A stretch of DNA of 64,000 bases from Nonomuraea sp. NBC_00507 (GCF_036013525.1 NZ_CP107853.1:1860001-1924000), one strand, 5' to 3'. Numbered from the stretch's first letter, positions 48,935 through 58,570 are shown. Numbers and translations: made by a program. Notes: a model not told the origin generated them from the letters alone.

Positions 48935-49488
48935 GACGTGGCCTTCCAGTTGACGTGAACGACGCGCCACCCGCCGGCGCCGGGCGCGAGCCGCGTGGTG
49001 GACAGCGGCGCGAGGTCGAAGCGGGCGGCGCGTGACGGGTCGAGGCCGAGCGCGTGGCCGAGTGCGGCCCGGATCACGCCGGCGTCGCAGACCGCCACGA
49101 GGTCATGCTGATCCCGTACGGACTCCAGCCACCCGGCGACGCGGGACGCCACCCGCGCCAGGCTCTCGCCGCCATGTGGCGCGGCGTCCGGGTCGGCGAG
49201 CCAGGCGGCCAGGGCCTCCGGCTCGGTCTCGGCGATCCGGCTGTACGGCAGGCCGCGCCAACGCCCGTGATCGGCCTCGGCCAGCGCGGCGACCGGACGC
49301 GGCTCCCACCCCAGCGCCGCGGCGGTCTGCGCGGCGGCCGGAGCAGGCGAGACCCACGCGACAGACGCGTTCCCGAGCCGCCCGGCCAGGGAGGCGGCCC
49401 TGGCCAGGTCCGCCCGGTCCGCGTCCTCGTCGGCGGGAAAGCGGGCAGCGCGCATGCCAGGCGTGCTGGCATGCCGGACGAACAGCAC
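48931..49488 (-). CDS. cobC: Histidine phosphatase, probable alpha-ribazole phosphatase
   Basis: A 185-residue branch 1 histidine phosphatase. The catalytic motif is LFVRHASTPGM (RHA where RHG is usual), the second arginine and glutamate fall in LAEADHGRWRGLPY, and VAVCDAGVIRAALG contributes the second-site residue, which is Asp rather than the usual His (VxHGG in most members). The GTG at 49488 begins 5 nt after the cbtA stop. In this operon a role in the nucleotide loop (alpha-ribazole-5'-phosphate dephosphorylation) is likely but inferred from context. Confidence 0.75.
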   Translation of the reverse strand: MLFVRHASTPGMRAARFPADEDADRADLARAASLAGRLGNASVAWVSPAPAAAQTAAALGWEPRPVAALAEADHGRWRGLPYSRIAETEPEALAAWLADPDAAPHGGESLARVASRVAGWLESVRDQHDLVAVCDAGVIRAALGHALGLDPSRAARFDLAPLSTTRLAPGAGGWRVVHVNWKATS

Positions 49489-49493
49489 CCCGG

Positions 49494-50228
49494 TCAGGCG
49501 GCGGCCAGGGCTTCGGCACGTCGGGCGGCCCGGTCGGAGACCCACCCGAAGAGCACACCGAACGCCGCCCAGAACACCAGGTGCGTGCCCAGCGAGGCCA
49601 CCCGGAACTCCCACAGCAAGGAGGCGGGGAAGCCCTCAGGAACCTCGTCGACGGTCGGCAGCACCACCCACGCGGCGATCACCGGCACGAGGAAGGCGGC
49701 CACCGCGCCGATCCAGCGCTGCCACGATCCGGCCGTGATCCGCCGGGCGACCGCGACCGCGATGGCGGTCGCAGCCAGACCCACCAGGACCATCACCACG
49801 TAGAGGAACGTGCGGTCGTTGATGGTCGCCGGATCGCCGACCGCGGGCGGGTTGGCCGGATATTTCAGGAACGGTACGAGAATGATGGCCACGAACGCCA
49901 TACCCGCGGCGCTCAGCGCCAGCCCGCCCTCGTTCCGCGGCCCGACCCGGCCACGCAGCCCGGCGTAGACCAGCGCGAAGACCCCGCCGATGGCCAGGCC
50001 GTACAGCCCGGTGGCCAGGAAGAGGCCGGCCTTCTGCACCGGCCGGCTGATCTCATGGCTGTGCCCGGCGGGCTCCGGCTCGGATCCCGCGGCCTCCGCG
50101 GTGGCCGCCTCCTCCAGCGCGATCGCACTGTCGATCCGCGGCTCACCGAAGACGAAGGCGAACCCGCCCGCGACGAGCCCGGCCAGGAGGCCGAGCAGCA
50201 GCCCCCTGACCATCAGGGTCCGGATCAT
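49494..50228 (-). CDS. cbtA: Predicted cobalt transporter subunit CbtA
   Basis: A 244-residue membrane protein with about six hydrophobic segments. RGLLLGLLAGLVAGGFAFVF at the N-terminus and the short His-containing loop HSHEISRPVQKAGLF are typical of CbtA, which is predicted to import cobalt with CbtB. The ATG at 50228 has AGGGGC upstream. It is cotranscribed with cbtB, 8 bp apart, under a cobalamin riboswitch. Confidence 0.9.
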   Translation of the reverse strand: MIRTLMVRGLLLGLLAGLVAGGFAFVFGEPRIDSAIALEEAATAEAAGSEPEPAGHSHEISRPVQKAGLFLATGLYGLAIGGVFALVYAGLRGRVGPRNEGGLALSAAGMAFVAIILVPFLKYPANPPAVGDPATINDRTFLYVVMVLVGLAATAIAVAVARRITAGSWQRWIGAVAAFLVPVIAAWVVLPTVDEVPEGFPASLLWEFRVASLGTHLVFWAAFGVLFGWVSDRAARRAEALAAA

Positions 50229-50236
50229 GCCTGCCC

Positions 50237-50425
50237 CTAGTGACACGGCACGCCGAGCAGGTGGCGCCCGTCGTGCATGAGTTCATGGAGGAAGGCACCG
50301 GTCTGGGAAATCGCCCCGTTGTCCATGAGGACCAGGTAGGCGATCAGCAGCAGTACGGGTACGGCCAGCAGCCAGAGCCGCAGGCGTGGCAGGGGAATGG
50401 TGGTGGAAGTGGACAGGCCACTCAT
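50237..50425 (-). CDS. cbtB: Predicted cobalt transporter subunit CbtB
   Basis: A 62-residue protein with one membrane span (WLLAVPVLLLIAYLVLM) and a metal-binding-like C-terminus, FLHELMHDGRHLLGVPCH, with His and Cys residues at the end, as expected for CbtB. GAGGAGG lies 5 nt before the ATG. First gene of the cbtB-cbtA-cobC-chelatase-cobO-cobB unit. Confidence 0.92.
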   Translation of the reverse strand: MSGLSTSTTIPLPRLRLWLLAVPVLLLIAYLVLMDNGAISQTGAFLHELMHDGRHLLGVPCH

Positions 50426-50449
50426 CAGTGCCTCCTCAGGGATGACGCG

Positions 50450-50575
50450 TCCCGAACTGTGAGGTCACAACAGCCCAGGCGACCTGGCTCCCGGGATCTA
50501 GGTCCCGGATACAGTGGCGCGTCCGCACCGGCATCTCACCGGATTTCCCCTGAACGGCTGTGAAATCTACCGGAA
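50450..50575 (-). promoter_or_regulatory. Cobalamin riboswitch upstream of cbtB
   Basis: Read on the minus strand: GGGGAAATCCGGTGAGATGC (50550-50531), GGTGCGGACGCGCCACTGTA (50530-50511) and GGGAGCCAGGTCGCCTGGGC (near 50494-50475), the last a diverged B12 box. The order and spacing match the cobalamin riboswitch upstream of cobN. The cbtB ribosome binding site follows about 25 nt after it. Confidence 0.85.
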
Positions 50576-50608
50576 TGTATCCTTCCTGCCCTTTAGCGTC
50601 AATACGCA

Positions 50609-51085
50609 CTAGCCTTCGTCGATGATCGAGACCTTCACGCGAACGGCGCCGTCGTTGTCGCGGAGACACCGGTCCTCGTCGTTGATGCGCAACTCGAGGA
50701 AGCCTTCCTCGTGGACCCGGTAGGCGGCCAGCTGTCCGATCTTGAAGACGTGTCCGTTGATCTTCCCGATCAGCGTGCCGTACGTGTGGTTGTCGAGGAT
50801 CTTGCACCCCTGATAGATCTCGCGGTCGATGTGCCAGGGGTACCCACGCGCGCTCACATAAGGGAACTTGCGGTGGTCGACCGTCCACCGGCCACCGACG
50901 TGCTGCACCTGTACGAGGTCGCCGGGCTCGACGAACACGCCCGCACGCTGCCAGCCACTCTCAGCGCTGATCCATTTACGTTTGCCGACCTGCGCATCCG
51001 AGGCCGAGGCGGGAGAGGCGGCGGCGAGGACGCAGCTGCCGGCGGCGAGTGTGGCGAGGAACAGGGTGGCAAGCTTTGATCGCAT
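50609..51085 (-). CDS. Secreted protein of unknown function
   Basis: A 158-residue precursor with a clear signal peptide (RSKLATLFLATLAAGSCVLA core, SPASASDA cleavage region). The mature part includes GWQRAGVFVEPGDLVQVQHV, HIDREIYQGCKILDNHTYGTLIG (in two parts) and VHEEGFLELRINDEDRCLRDN, which resembles the beta-rich, calcium-dependent galactose-binding LecA/PA-IL-like fold in pattern. It has a probable disulfide pair. ATG at 51085. No functional assignment. Confidence 0.75.
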   Translation of the reverse strand: MRSKLATLFLATLAAGSCVLAAASPASASDAQVGKRKWISAESGWQRAGVFVEPGDLVQVQHVGGRWTVDHRKFPYVSARGYPWHIDREIYQGCKILDNHTYGTLIGKINGHVFKIGQLAAYRVHEEGFLELRINDEDRCLRDNDGAVRVKVSIIDEG

Positions 51086-51153
51086 TCGTCGAGTGTCGGC
51101 TCTTCGCCTGACCAGTTCCAAGGCCATTCGCTGTCCAGTTTCTTCAACGCACG

Positions 51154-51609
51154 TCAGCCGACGATCACACGCTCCTCGGGCAGTTCGCAGTGGCGCGCCC
51201 GCTCTTTCAGCGCGAGTGCCGAGCCCAGGCTCAACGGGCCGATCCGGCCGATGAACATGAGCAGCACCAAGAGCACGTGACGCCCCGCCACCAGCACGGT
51301 GAACAGCGTGGCCAGGGTCATGATGCCCAGCCCGCCGACCTGAATGAGGGCGGCGATCACCACCTCGCCGAACACCGACCAGTGCGACTCGGTGTCCACC
51401 ACGACCAGGCCGGTGACGCAGACCGCCGACGTCGCGGTGAACAGCGCGGTCAGCCATCCCGCCGAGATGCCGGAGGTCGTGGCGATCGGCAACGACAGCA
51501 GGAAGGTGCCGAGCAGGACGGCCGCGCCGAAGCCGGTGGCGATGACCTGCGCCGGGTGGTGAAACGATCCAGGAAGGGCCTGATACGGAGCCTCATGACG
51601 CGGAATCAC
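51154..51609 (-). pseudogene. KtrB/TrkH potassium transporter remnant with large internal deletion
   Basis: The 151-residue product starts like a Ktr/Trk channel subunit: FHHPAQVIATGFGAAVLLGT, then LFTATSAVCVTGLVVVDT, the first pore loop with the filter-like CVTGL, and QVGGLGIMTLATLFTVLVAG. It then jumps directly to VLLMFIGRIGPLSLGSALAL and the PEERVIVG end, which are the last segments of the family. The three other pore repeats (about 300 residues) are absent while the frame is preserved. It cannot form a four-repeat channel. Its start lies inside the antiporter gene's 3' end. Confidence 0.8.
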
Positions 51610-52822
51610 CCGGAGACCTCCCGCGCCGCCGACGCGCGGCACCGAACCACGCCGGGACTTCATGCTCGTCGTCGAAGCCGCGGGCGATGACGATGTCGGT
51701 GGACGAATGCAGCAGGATCGACAGCACGATGGTGACTGCGACGAGTTGGAAGACCTCCTGCGCGGCGGCGATGCCGGAGGCCAGCACGATCAGCCCGTAC
51801 ACCACCGAGGCGAACCCCTTGGGCCCGAACCAGGCCACCGCCGCCTGCTCGCGCACCGACAGCCCGGAGCGCAGGAAGGACAGCCAGATCGCGACCGGTC
51901 GGGCCAGCACGAGCGCCAGGATCGCGAACAGCCAGCCCTTCCAGCCGACCGCGCCGAGCAGGGTGGGGGTGACGAGCGCGCCGAACAGCAGCAGCGCCGC
52001 CAGCTTGAACAGCTCGGCGATGAGCTCGCCGAAGTGCTCGAACGACTCGCGCTGCCGCTCACCGAACGTCGCCACCGTGATGCCCGCGGCGAACGCCGCA
52101 AGGAACAGGTTGCCGTGCGTGGCCTTGCCCAGCGCCAGCACCAGCAGCCCGATGGCCAGCGCGTTGAGCGGCTCGTACTGGGTGGAGGCGGAGAACCAGC
52201 GGGTCTGCTCCAGCTTGATCGCCACCCACGGCACCGCCACGCCGATCAGCACGCCGAGACCCAGCTCGAGCCCGAGTTCACCCATATGCAGGTCCTCGGA
52301 GCCGGCGGCGACGGCCAGGAACAGCATGACGAACGGCAACGCCAGCCCGTCGTTGACGCCGGACTCCACGTTGAGAAGGTGCCGCAGCCGTGGCGGCACC
52401 TTCTCGTTGCCGACCAGCGCGGCGGCGAAGACCGGGTCGGTCGGGGCCAGGATGGCGCCGATCAGCAGCGACTCGATCCAGCCCAGGCCGAGCAGGTAGT
52501 GCGCGGCGACGGCGGTGATGCCCAGGGTGAGCGGCAGGCCCCAGCCCAGGGCGCGCCCCGGCAGTCGCCATGCGCTGCGCAGGTCCTTCCAGCCGACCCG
52601 CATGCCGTCGGTGAACAGCACGGCGAACAGCGCCAGTTCGGCCAGCGTGCCCACCAGCTCGTCGCCCGGCCTGACGGAGACCACGCCGAGCACGCCGTCA
52701 CCCAGCACGAACCCGGCTACCAGGAACAGCGCGGCGGTGGACAGGATCGTGCGATGAGCCAGGCTCGAGACGAGCACGGCGAGCAGCAGCAAGGCGGCGA
52801 AAGCCGTCAGCAGGGTGCCCAC
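51593..52822 (-). CDS. CPA1-type cation:proton antiporter
   Basis: A 409-residue protein with 12-13 hydrophobic segments. GAILAPTDPVFAAALVG carries the transport-site TDP motif and LLNVESGVNDGLALPFVML the family ESxxND motif of NhaP/CPA1 exchangers, and a conserved arginine lies in the following GPKGFASVVYG block. It exchanges Na+ or K+ for H+. GTG start. It overlaps the truncated KtrB remnant, so an ancestral K+/Na+ homeostasis operon is likely. Confidence 0.9.
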   Translation of the reverse strand: MGTLLTAFAALLLLAVLVSSLAHRTILSTAALFLVAGFVLGDGVLGVVSVRPGDELVGTLAELALFAVLFTDGMRVGWKDLRSAWRLPGRALGWGLPLTLGITAVAAHYLLGLGWIESLLIGAILAPTDPVFAAALVGNEKVPPRLRHLLNVESGVNDGLALPFVMLFLAVAAGSEDLHMGELGLELGLGVLIGVAVPWVAIKLEQTRWFSASTQYEPLNALAIGLLVLALGKATHGNLFLAAFAAGITVATFGERQRESFEHFGELIAELFKLAALLLFGALVTPTLLGAVGWKGWLFAILALVLARPVAIWLSFLRSGLSVREQAAVAWFGPKGFASVVYGLIVLASGIAAAQEVFQLVAVTIVLSILLHSSTDIVIARGFDDEHEVPAWFGAARRRRGRSPGDSAS

Positions 52823-52980
52823 AGGGAGCCTCCGCAGAAGTCGTACGGATGGGACCTTGCCGACCAGGCTTCCCGGCGCACCGCGCTATACCGTAACAGC
52901 ACCACCACCGCATCCGTCTATACGGGTTCTTGACGCATCCGCTCCGGCGGGTGTGACGGGCCGTGAGGGCATCAGCCGGA

Positions 52981-53502
52981 TCACGTGCGCGAGTTGCGAA
53001 TCGTCAGGCGCCCGTAGGGGAGCTCTCCGGTGATGTGGACGTGCAGCGCGCCTGGGCGTGGGCGGCCCGCTGCCTTGCAGATCACGCGGCCCCATTCGGT
53101 TCGTACTCCGTCGGCGTTCGCGCTGGCGCCGGCGGGCAGGGTGATCCTGGCGCTGCCGTACGCAAGCCGGAGCTCGATGTTGATCTGCGAGTGCGGGATG
53201 AGGGCCTGGGACAGGTCGAGCCGTACTCGGCCGTACTCGGAGTCGATGCGCAGGTGGCGCGGGACGTGCCAGTCGCCTGATCGCAGGATGCGCCCGCCGG
53301 TGGATCCGATCCTGACCGCCTCGTCCGGCGGCAGGTCGGCGAGGATCGGTTCCAGGTCCCGGGAGGAGGTGGCGGTGAGCGCCAGTTCGAGGCGTTGCTC
53401 CAGCTCGTCCGGGTCGAGCCGGCCCTCCGCGTACGCCTGCTGGACCAGCTCCACCGCCCGCTCACGATCCAGGCCGGAGACGTGTGTGGTCATCGAGTTC
53501 AT
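52981..53502 (-). CDS. DUF1707 protein
   Basis: A 173-residue protein. The N-terminal DUF1707 domain is DRERAVELVQQAYAEGRLDP and DELEQRLELALTATSSRDL. The C-terminal half (about 80-173) is a beta-rich region, ILRSGDWHVPRHLRID and GSARITLPAGA, like DUF4097/LiaF-type right-handed helices. No membrane span is visible. ATGA overlap with the DrrB-type permease. DUF1707 proteins are common in actinomycetes and of unknown function. Confidence 0.88.
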   Translation of the reverse strand: MNSMTTHVSGLDRERAVELVQQAYAEGRLDPDELEQRLELALTATSSRDLEPILADLPPDEAVRIGSTGGRILRSGDWHVPRHLRIDSEYGRVRLDLSQALIPHSQINIELRLAYGSARITLPAGASANADGVRTEWGRVICKAAGRPRPGALHVHITGELPYGRLTIRNSRT

Positions 53503-54298
53503 TGACTGACGGCTCTCTTGTACAGCCGCGTGGCCAGCGGCACGAACACGGCCAGGAGCACGACCGACCAGAGGAACGACACCGGCACCGCGTGTTGCAT
53601 CGGCCAGGCGCTGGGTGTGGGGATGGCCGGGCTGGTGTTGCCGAACAGTTCGCGTGCCGCCTGGATGAGTGTGGAGACGGGGTTCCATTCGGCGATCGGC
53701 TTGAGCGGCCCGGGCAGGCGCGTGCTGTCGACGAAGGCGTTGGACAGGAAGACCAGCGGGAACGACAGGATGGTGGCCACGTTGTTGAAGACCTCCGGGG
53801 TGCGCAGGGCCAGCGCGACCGTCGCCGTCACCCAAGAGAAGGCGTACGCGAACAGCAGCAGCATCAGGAACCCCAGGGCGGCCTCCAGCGGAGAGCTGTT
53901 GATGCGCCATCCGACGAGCAGCCCGACGAGCACCATCGTGACGATGCTGGTCAGGTTCATGATCACATCGCTGACGGTCTGGCCGATCAGCACCGCGGAG
54001 GGGGACATGGGCAGCGTGCGGAACCTGTCGAAGATGCCCTTCTGCAGGTCCTGCGTCAGCGTGTAGCCGGTGATCTGCGCGCTGGTGACGATCGTCATGA
54101 CGAAGATCCCGGGGAGCAGGTATTCCCCGTACGACATGCCCGGCAGGCTGATCATGCTGCCGAAGACGTAGGTGAACAGCAGCACGAACACGATCGGAAG
54201 CGTGACCACGCCACCCAGCAGGTCGGGGGCCCGCCGGATCTTCAGGGCGTTGCGCTTGGCGATCGTCGCGCCGTCGGCGAAGGCGAGCTGCAGGGCAT

Positions 54299-54302
<4 letters not shown>
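53499..54302 (-). CDS. ABC-2 type permease (DrrB-like)
   Basis: A 267-residue permease with six hydrophobic segments. GGVVTLPIVFVLLFTYVFGS, YGEYLLPGIFVMTIVTSA, KGIFDRFRTLPMSPSAVLIG and the LSNAFVDSTRLPGPLKPIAEWNP loop (read in parts) are DrrB signatures. It should export a hydrophobic compound with the DrrA-type ATPase. ATG overlaps the ATPase stop. Confidence 0.92.
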
Positions 54303-55264
<962 letters not shown>

Positions 55265-55282
55265 CACAATCTCCTTTGGTCG

Positions 55283-56188
55283 TCAGGAACGATGGATGGC
55301 GATGTCGCCGTGGGTGGTGTGGGCCCGCACCTCGATGACCTGATCCGACTGGCCGGGGCCGTCGCTGGAGTCGAGGGAGACGTCCACGGTGCCGTACTTC
55401 GAGCTCACGTCCAGCCAGGCGGCGCTCCCCGCGGAGATCCCGAGCTCCAGTCCGCCGCCGGTGGTCTCCATGACGACCGAGCCGGACACCATCTCGCCGA
55501 TCCGCACGCTGCCGTACGCGGTCTTGGCGACGACGCCGGCCAGGGCGCGATCGACGGTGATGTCGCCGTGGGCGGAGCTCAGCCGCAGCTCGCCGGTCAC
55601 CTCGCCGAGGCGGACGTCGCCGTGGGAGGTCTTGACCGCGGCCGTGCCGTCGATCTCGCCGAGGCGGATGCTGCCGTGGTTCCCGGTGACCTCGGCGTGT
55701 CCGGATGAGCGGTCGACCGAGATGTCGCCGTAGGTGCTCTTCAGCTTGAGCCGCCCGGCCTGCTCGATCCGGACGCCGCCATAGGAGGTGGTGAAGCTGA
55801 CCTCGCCGAGCGGGCCCCGGCAGCGCAAGCTCGCCTCCGACTTGGCGTCGAGGCGGGAGCCCGCCGGCAGGCTGACCGTCACGTCGATCGAGCCCGGTCC
55901 GAGCAGCAGCGAGCGCGCCCAGTCCTTGGGCGACTCGATGAGCCTGTCGAGCGACAGGCCCCAGCCGGACGCCAAGCCGGGCTGCTCCTTGTCCGTCCGT
56001 ACCAGCAGCCTGCCATCGGCGTAAACGATCTGGGTGTGCCCGGCGGCCTGCACGTCGGCGTCATTGAGCTCATCGCTCGGGCGGACCTCCACGACGGTGT
56101 CCGTGCGCTCGCTCGCGTCGATCCTGACGTTGGCGGTCGCCAGGTCGATGATGGCGAGGATGGGTTCTGGGGTGTCGAAGGTCCGCAT
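55283..56188 (-). CDS. DUF4097-family beta-helical protein
   Basis: A 301-residue protein of the DUF4097 (adhesin-like, right-handed beta-helix) family. After RTFDTPEPILAIIDLATANV it has regularly spaced repeats of about 20 residues: TSYGGVRIEQAGRLKL, STYGDISVDRSS, NHGSIRLGEIDGTA, TSHGDVRLGEVTGE, SAHGDITVDRALAG, TAYGSVRIGEM. ATG at 56188 has GAGGGGA upstream; an ATG at 56221 overlapping the preceding stop is an alternative. No signal peptide. Co-transcribed with the RHH gene and the DrrAB exporter. Confidence 0.9.
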   Translation of the reverse strand: MRTFDTPEPILAIIDLATANVRIDASERTDTVVEVRPSDELNDADVQAAGHTQIVYADGRLLVRTDKEQPGLASGWGLSLDRLIESPKDWARSLLLGPGSIDVTVSLPAGSRLDAKSEASLRCRGPLGEVSFTTSYGGVRIEQAGRLKLKSTYGDISVDRSSGHAEVTGNHGSIRLGEIDGTAAVKTSHGDVRLGEVTGELRLSSAHGDITVDRALAGVVAKTAYGSVRIGEMVSGSVVMETTGGGLELGISAGSAAWLDVSSKYGTVDVSLDSSDGPGQSDQVIEVRAHTTHGDIAIHRS

Positions 56189-56220
56189 GGCGTTCCCCTC
56201 GTTGTGGATCGGTGTGGTCA

Positions 56221-56751
56221 TCAGCGCACCCACCCGCTGTAGCGGTTGCCGCTCTGCGTGGTCGGGCGGCGGCCGGAGCCGCGGCCCGGCTCGCCGGGGG
56301 CGAGCGCGGCGGAGACGGCGCGGACCAGCCAGGCGTTGACCGACAGCCCATCCCGGGTGGCCGCCTCTTCGATGCGAGGCTTGAGGTGCTCGGGGACCCG
56401 GAGCGAGATCCGGGACGTGCCGCCCTCGTCGGCGTCCGGGGGTGGCGGCGGGGCAGGCGGCCTCTCGGCTCGCCCGATCTCGCCTTCATCCTCGAACGAC
56501 CGGGTGCTGGGCGGTGGCGTCACGACGAAGTCAGGGTCGCGTCCCCGCAGGCGCACCTCGACCGAGCCCGGTGCGAGGTCCTGGGTGATCTCGTCCGCGG
56601 CGGTGGAAAGAGCCTCCAGCAGCGCGAGCCGGGTGGCCGACTCGAGCGTCGAGGTGAGACGTTCCGCCAGCGCGCGGGCTTCCTCGCCGCCCGCCCCGGC
56701 GGCGATCGCGAGTTCGCGGCGGAGGTAGGCGACATACGGCGCAAGGTCCAT
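56221..56751 (-). CDS. HicB/Arc-like ribbon-helix-helix protein
   Basis: A 176-residue protein. The N-terminal 75 residues are helical and acidic, a proline-rich linker follows (ERPPAPPPPPDADEGG), and the C-terminal ribbon-helix-helix is SRISLRVPEHLKPRIEEAAT with GLSVNAWLVRAVSAAL, ending in a basic tail. It most likely binds the 32-bp dyad that overlaps its own start codon and represses the exporter operon. No toxin gene is adjacent, so a HicA-HicB system is not supported. Confidence 0.85.
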   Translation of the reverse strand: MDLAPYVAYLRRELAIAAGAGGEEARALAERLTSTLESATRLALLEALSTAADEITQDLAPGSVEVRLRGRDPDFVVTPPPSTRSFEDEGEIGRAERPPAPPPPPDADEGGTSRISLRVPEHLKPRIEEAATRDGLSVNAWLVRAVSAALAPGEPGRGSGRRPTTQSGNRYSGWVR

Positions 56752-56781
56752 GACGCCATGATGACATCATCATGGCGTCAT
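56750..56781. promoter_or_regulatory. 14-bp perfect inverted repeat over the RHH gene start
   Basis: ATGACGCCATGATG (56750-56763) and CATCATGGCGTCAT (56768-56781) are perfect arms with a 4-nt spacer; the start codon of the RHH gene (56751-56749) touches the left arm. Further GGCGTCA copies occur at 56806-56812 and 56817-56823. This is a strong candidate for autoregulation. Confidence 0.7.
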
Positions 56782-56867
56782 TTCAATCCGAGATGGCGCG
56801 CATTCGGCGTCATTCAGGCGTCAGGCTCCCGCTCTGCGGGTGCAGGCCCTGGACCCGTGGCGGGTTC

Positions 56868-57479
56868 CTAGCTCAAGGAAGCCATCCAGCGGCCGTGCCT
56901 CGTCCAGCTGTCCACGACGGGGAATCCGCTGGCTCGCGCCAGGCGCTGGATGTCGTTCACCGATACGGTCGCCCACCCGAACCAGTCCCCGGCGAGTGGG
57001 CCGCGGCGCAGCCGTACCCGGTCGACCCGGCTCCTCGTCTCGGGCGCTGCGACCTCGACCAGGACCTCGCCGCCCGGCCGGACCAACTGTCTGACGCGGC
57101 GCAACAGCGTCTCGGGGTTGCCGCCGATGCCGATGTTGCCGTCGGCGAGCAGCGCCGTCGCCCACCGGCCGCTGTCCGGGACCTCGTCGAAGACGTCCCG
57201 GAGCAGGGCGAAGCCTCCCGCCCTGCGGGTGAGGGTGACGGCGCGAGGGTTGATGTCAATGCCGAGCGCCTGAACGCCGCGGCGGGTCAACGCGGTGGTG
57301 AGGCGGCCGGGACCCGAGCCGATGTCCAGGGTCGGGCTGGCGCATCTGCTGAGGAGCGCCTCGTCGCCGTCAACCGGCTCGAACCAGCGCGCGGTCTCCA
57401 GCGCGACGCGGGTGCCGTCGACGTACTCGAGCTCGGCGGACGCTCCGTTAAGCGCGTCGCCGTAGAGCTGCCCGATCAT
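56868..57479 (-). CDS. Class I SAM-dependent methyltransferase
   Basis: A 203-residue methyltransferase. Motif I is TLDIGSGPGRLTTAL, the acidic residue after strand 2 is in LGIDINPRAVTL, and LLADGNIGIGG and RPGGEVLVEVAAPE follow. It ends SGFPVVDSWTRHGRW. ATGA coupling to the upstream DUF2064 gene suggests a shared pathway, but the acceptor is unknown. Confidence 0.88.
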   Translation of the reverse strand: MIGQLYGDALNGASAELEYVDGTRVALETARWFEPVDGDEALLSRCASPTLDIGSGPGRLTTALTRRGVQALGIDINPRAVTLTRRAGGFALLRDVFDEVPDSGRWATALLADGNIGIGGNPETLLRRVRQLVRPGGEVLVEVAAPETRSRVDRVRLRRGPLAGDWFGWATVSVNDIQRLARASGFPVVDSWTRHGRWMASLS

Positions 57480-58102
57480 CGGCCCAGCTCCCGCAGCGTG
57501 GCGGCGAAGCGGGAGCTGGGCGCCTGCTCGGCCACCGCGACGGCGTCCGCCGCGGTGTCGACATCGGTCAGCTCAGGAAGCAGGCGGACGGTGAGTCCAG
57601 CCTGATCCAGCCGGTCGAGCTGGAGCTTGCCGGTCTCCGGGTGGGACATCGGCACCCCCTGCAGCAGCGATGGATCCGGCTCGCGCAGGCCGAGCAGCCA
57701 GAAGCCGCCGTCCGCGGCCGGGCCGAACACGGCGTCGTGACATTCCAATGCCTCCACCGCCTCCCCCAGCAGGGCGGGAGTCACCTGCGGGGTGTCCATG
57801 CCGATCAGCACGACGGCTTCGGGCCGGAGCCGGTACGCGTCCGAGAACGCCGCCGCCAGACGCTCATCCAGTCCCGAGCCGCGCTGTGGGATCACCACGA
57901 AGCCGGGCGGCAGCCAGCTGCCCGGCAGCCCGTCCAGGGCGAGTACTCGCTGGGTGGCGGGCGTCGCGGAGACGGCGAGCAGGCTGTCGCGGAGAGCCGC
58001 TTCGGCGAGGGCGGCGGCCTGGTGCGGGCTGTATGGCGGGGTCAGACGCGTCTTGGCCCTCCCGGCCACGGGCTCCTTGGCAATGATCACAATTTGGGCC
58101 AC
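57476..58102 (-). CDS. DUF2064/TIGR04282-like nucleotidyl- or glycosyltransferase
   Basis: A 208-residue GT-A-like protein. AQIVIIAKEPVAGRAKTRLT and PQRGSGLDERLAAAFSDAY are family signatures; VVLIGMDTPQVTPALL carries the metal-binding DxD-like motif and GPAADGGFWLLGL follows. GTG at 58102. This family includes enzymes annotated in arsenosugar and glycan biosynthesis, so the annotation is tentative. Confidence 0.82.
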   Translation of the reverse strand: MAQIVIIAKEPVAGRAKTRLTPPYSPHQAAALAEAALRDSLLAVSATPATQRVLALDGLPGSWLPPGFVVIPQRGSGLDERLAAAFSDAYRLRPEAVVLIGMDTPQVTPALLGEAVEALECHDAVFGPAADGGFWLLGLREPDPSLLQGVPMSHPETGKLQLDRLDQAGLTVRLLPELTDVDTAADAVAVAEQAPSSRFAATLRELGR

Positions 58103-58234
58103 GTGATCGACAGTAGGGCGACGCGGCGCGCTCAATCCTTACGACCTGCTGACAACAGCCGTCCGGCCGGCCACAGCATCGCATGGCGGTTACGGCGGGT
58201 ACGGCGAGTCTGAGTCCTGGACGGTGCTCGGCCG

Positions 58235-58570
58235 TCAGCGGCGCTCTCGATCCCGTTGGTCGAGGAGCTTGGGGAACTCCGTCATCTTCGCTCGGAATGC
58301 GCGTCCGAAGACATCGTCGGTCAGCCGGTAGTGATCGCGGCGCCCCCGGGGTGGGCGGAAGCGCTCGACGAGCCCGGCCCGTTCGAGCTGCCCCAGGGCG
58401 ACGCTCATGCTGCTCTTGGCCACACCGAGCTGCTCGCACAACCCCGGGGCGTCGGCGGAATCGCCCGGATCGACCAGGAGCACGCCGACGACCCGGCCTG
58501 CCGTACGGCTGAGCCCCAAACGCTCGAAGTACAGCCCGGCACTTTCCACGAACTCCTCAACACTGGCCAC
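58235..58570 (-). CDS. GbsR/MarR-type regulator
   Basis: A 111-residue winged-helix protein. SVEEFVESAGLYFERLGLSR, AGRVVGVLLVDPGD, and GLCEQLGVAKSSMSVALGQL followed by RGRRDHYRLTDDVFG give helix, recognition helix and wing. It is about 40 residues shorter than usual, lacking the C-terminal helix. GTG at 58570 is preferred. The start region abuts a truncated dehydrogenase transcribed the other way, which may once have been its target. Confidence 0.78.
   Translation of the reverse strand: MASVEEFVESAGLYFERLGLSRTAGRVVGVLLVDPGDSADAPGLCEQLGVAKSSMSVALGQLERAGLVERFRPPRGRRDHYRLTDDVFGRAFRAKMTEFPKLLDQRDRERR

Noticed and set aside
56221..56751. HicA-HicB toxin-antitoxin system.
   Set aside because: The RHH protein has no adjacent HicA-like or other toxin gene; it leads an exporter operon.
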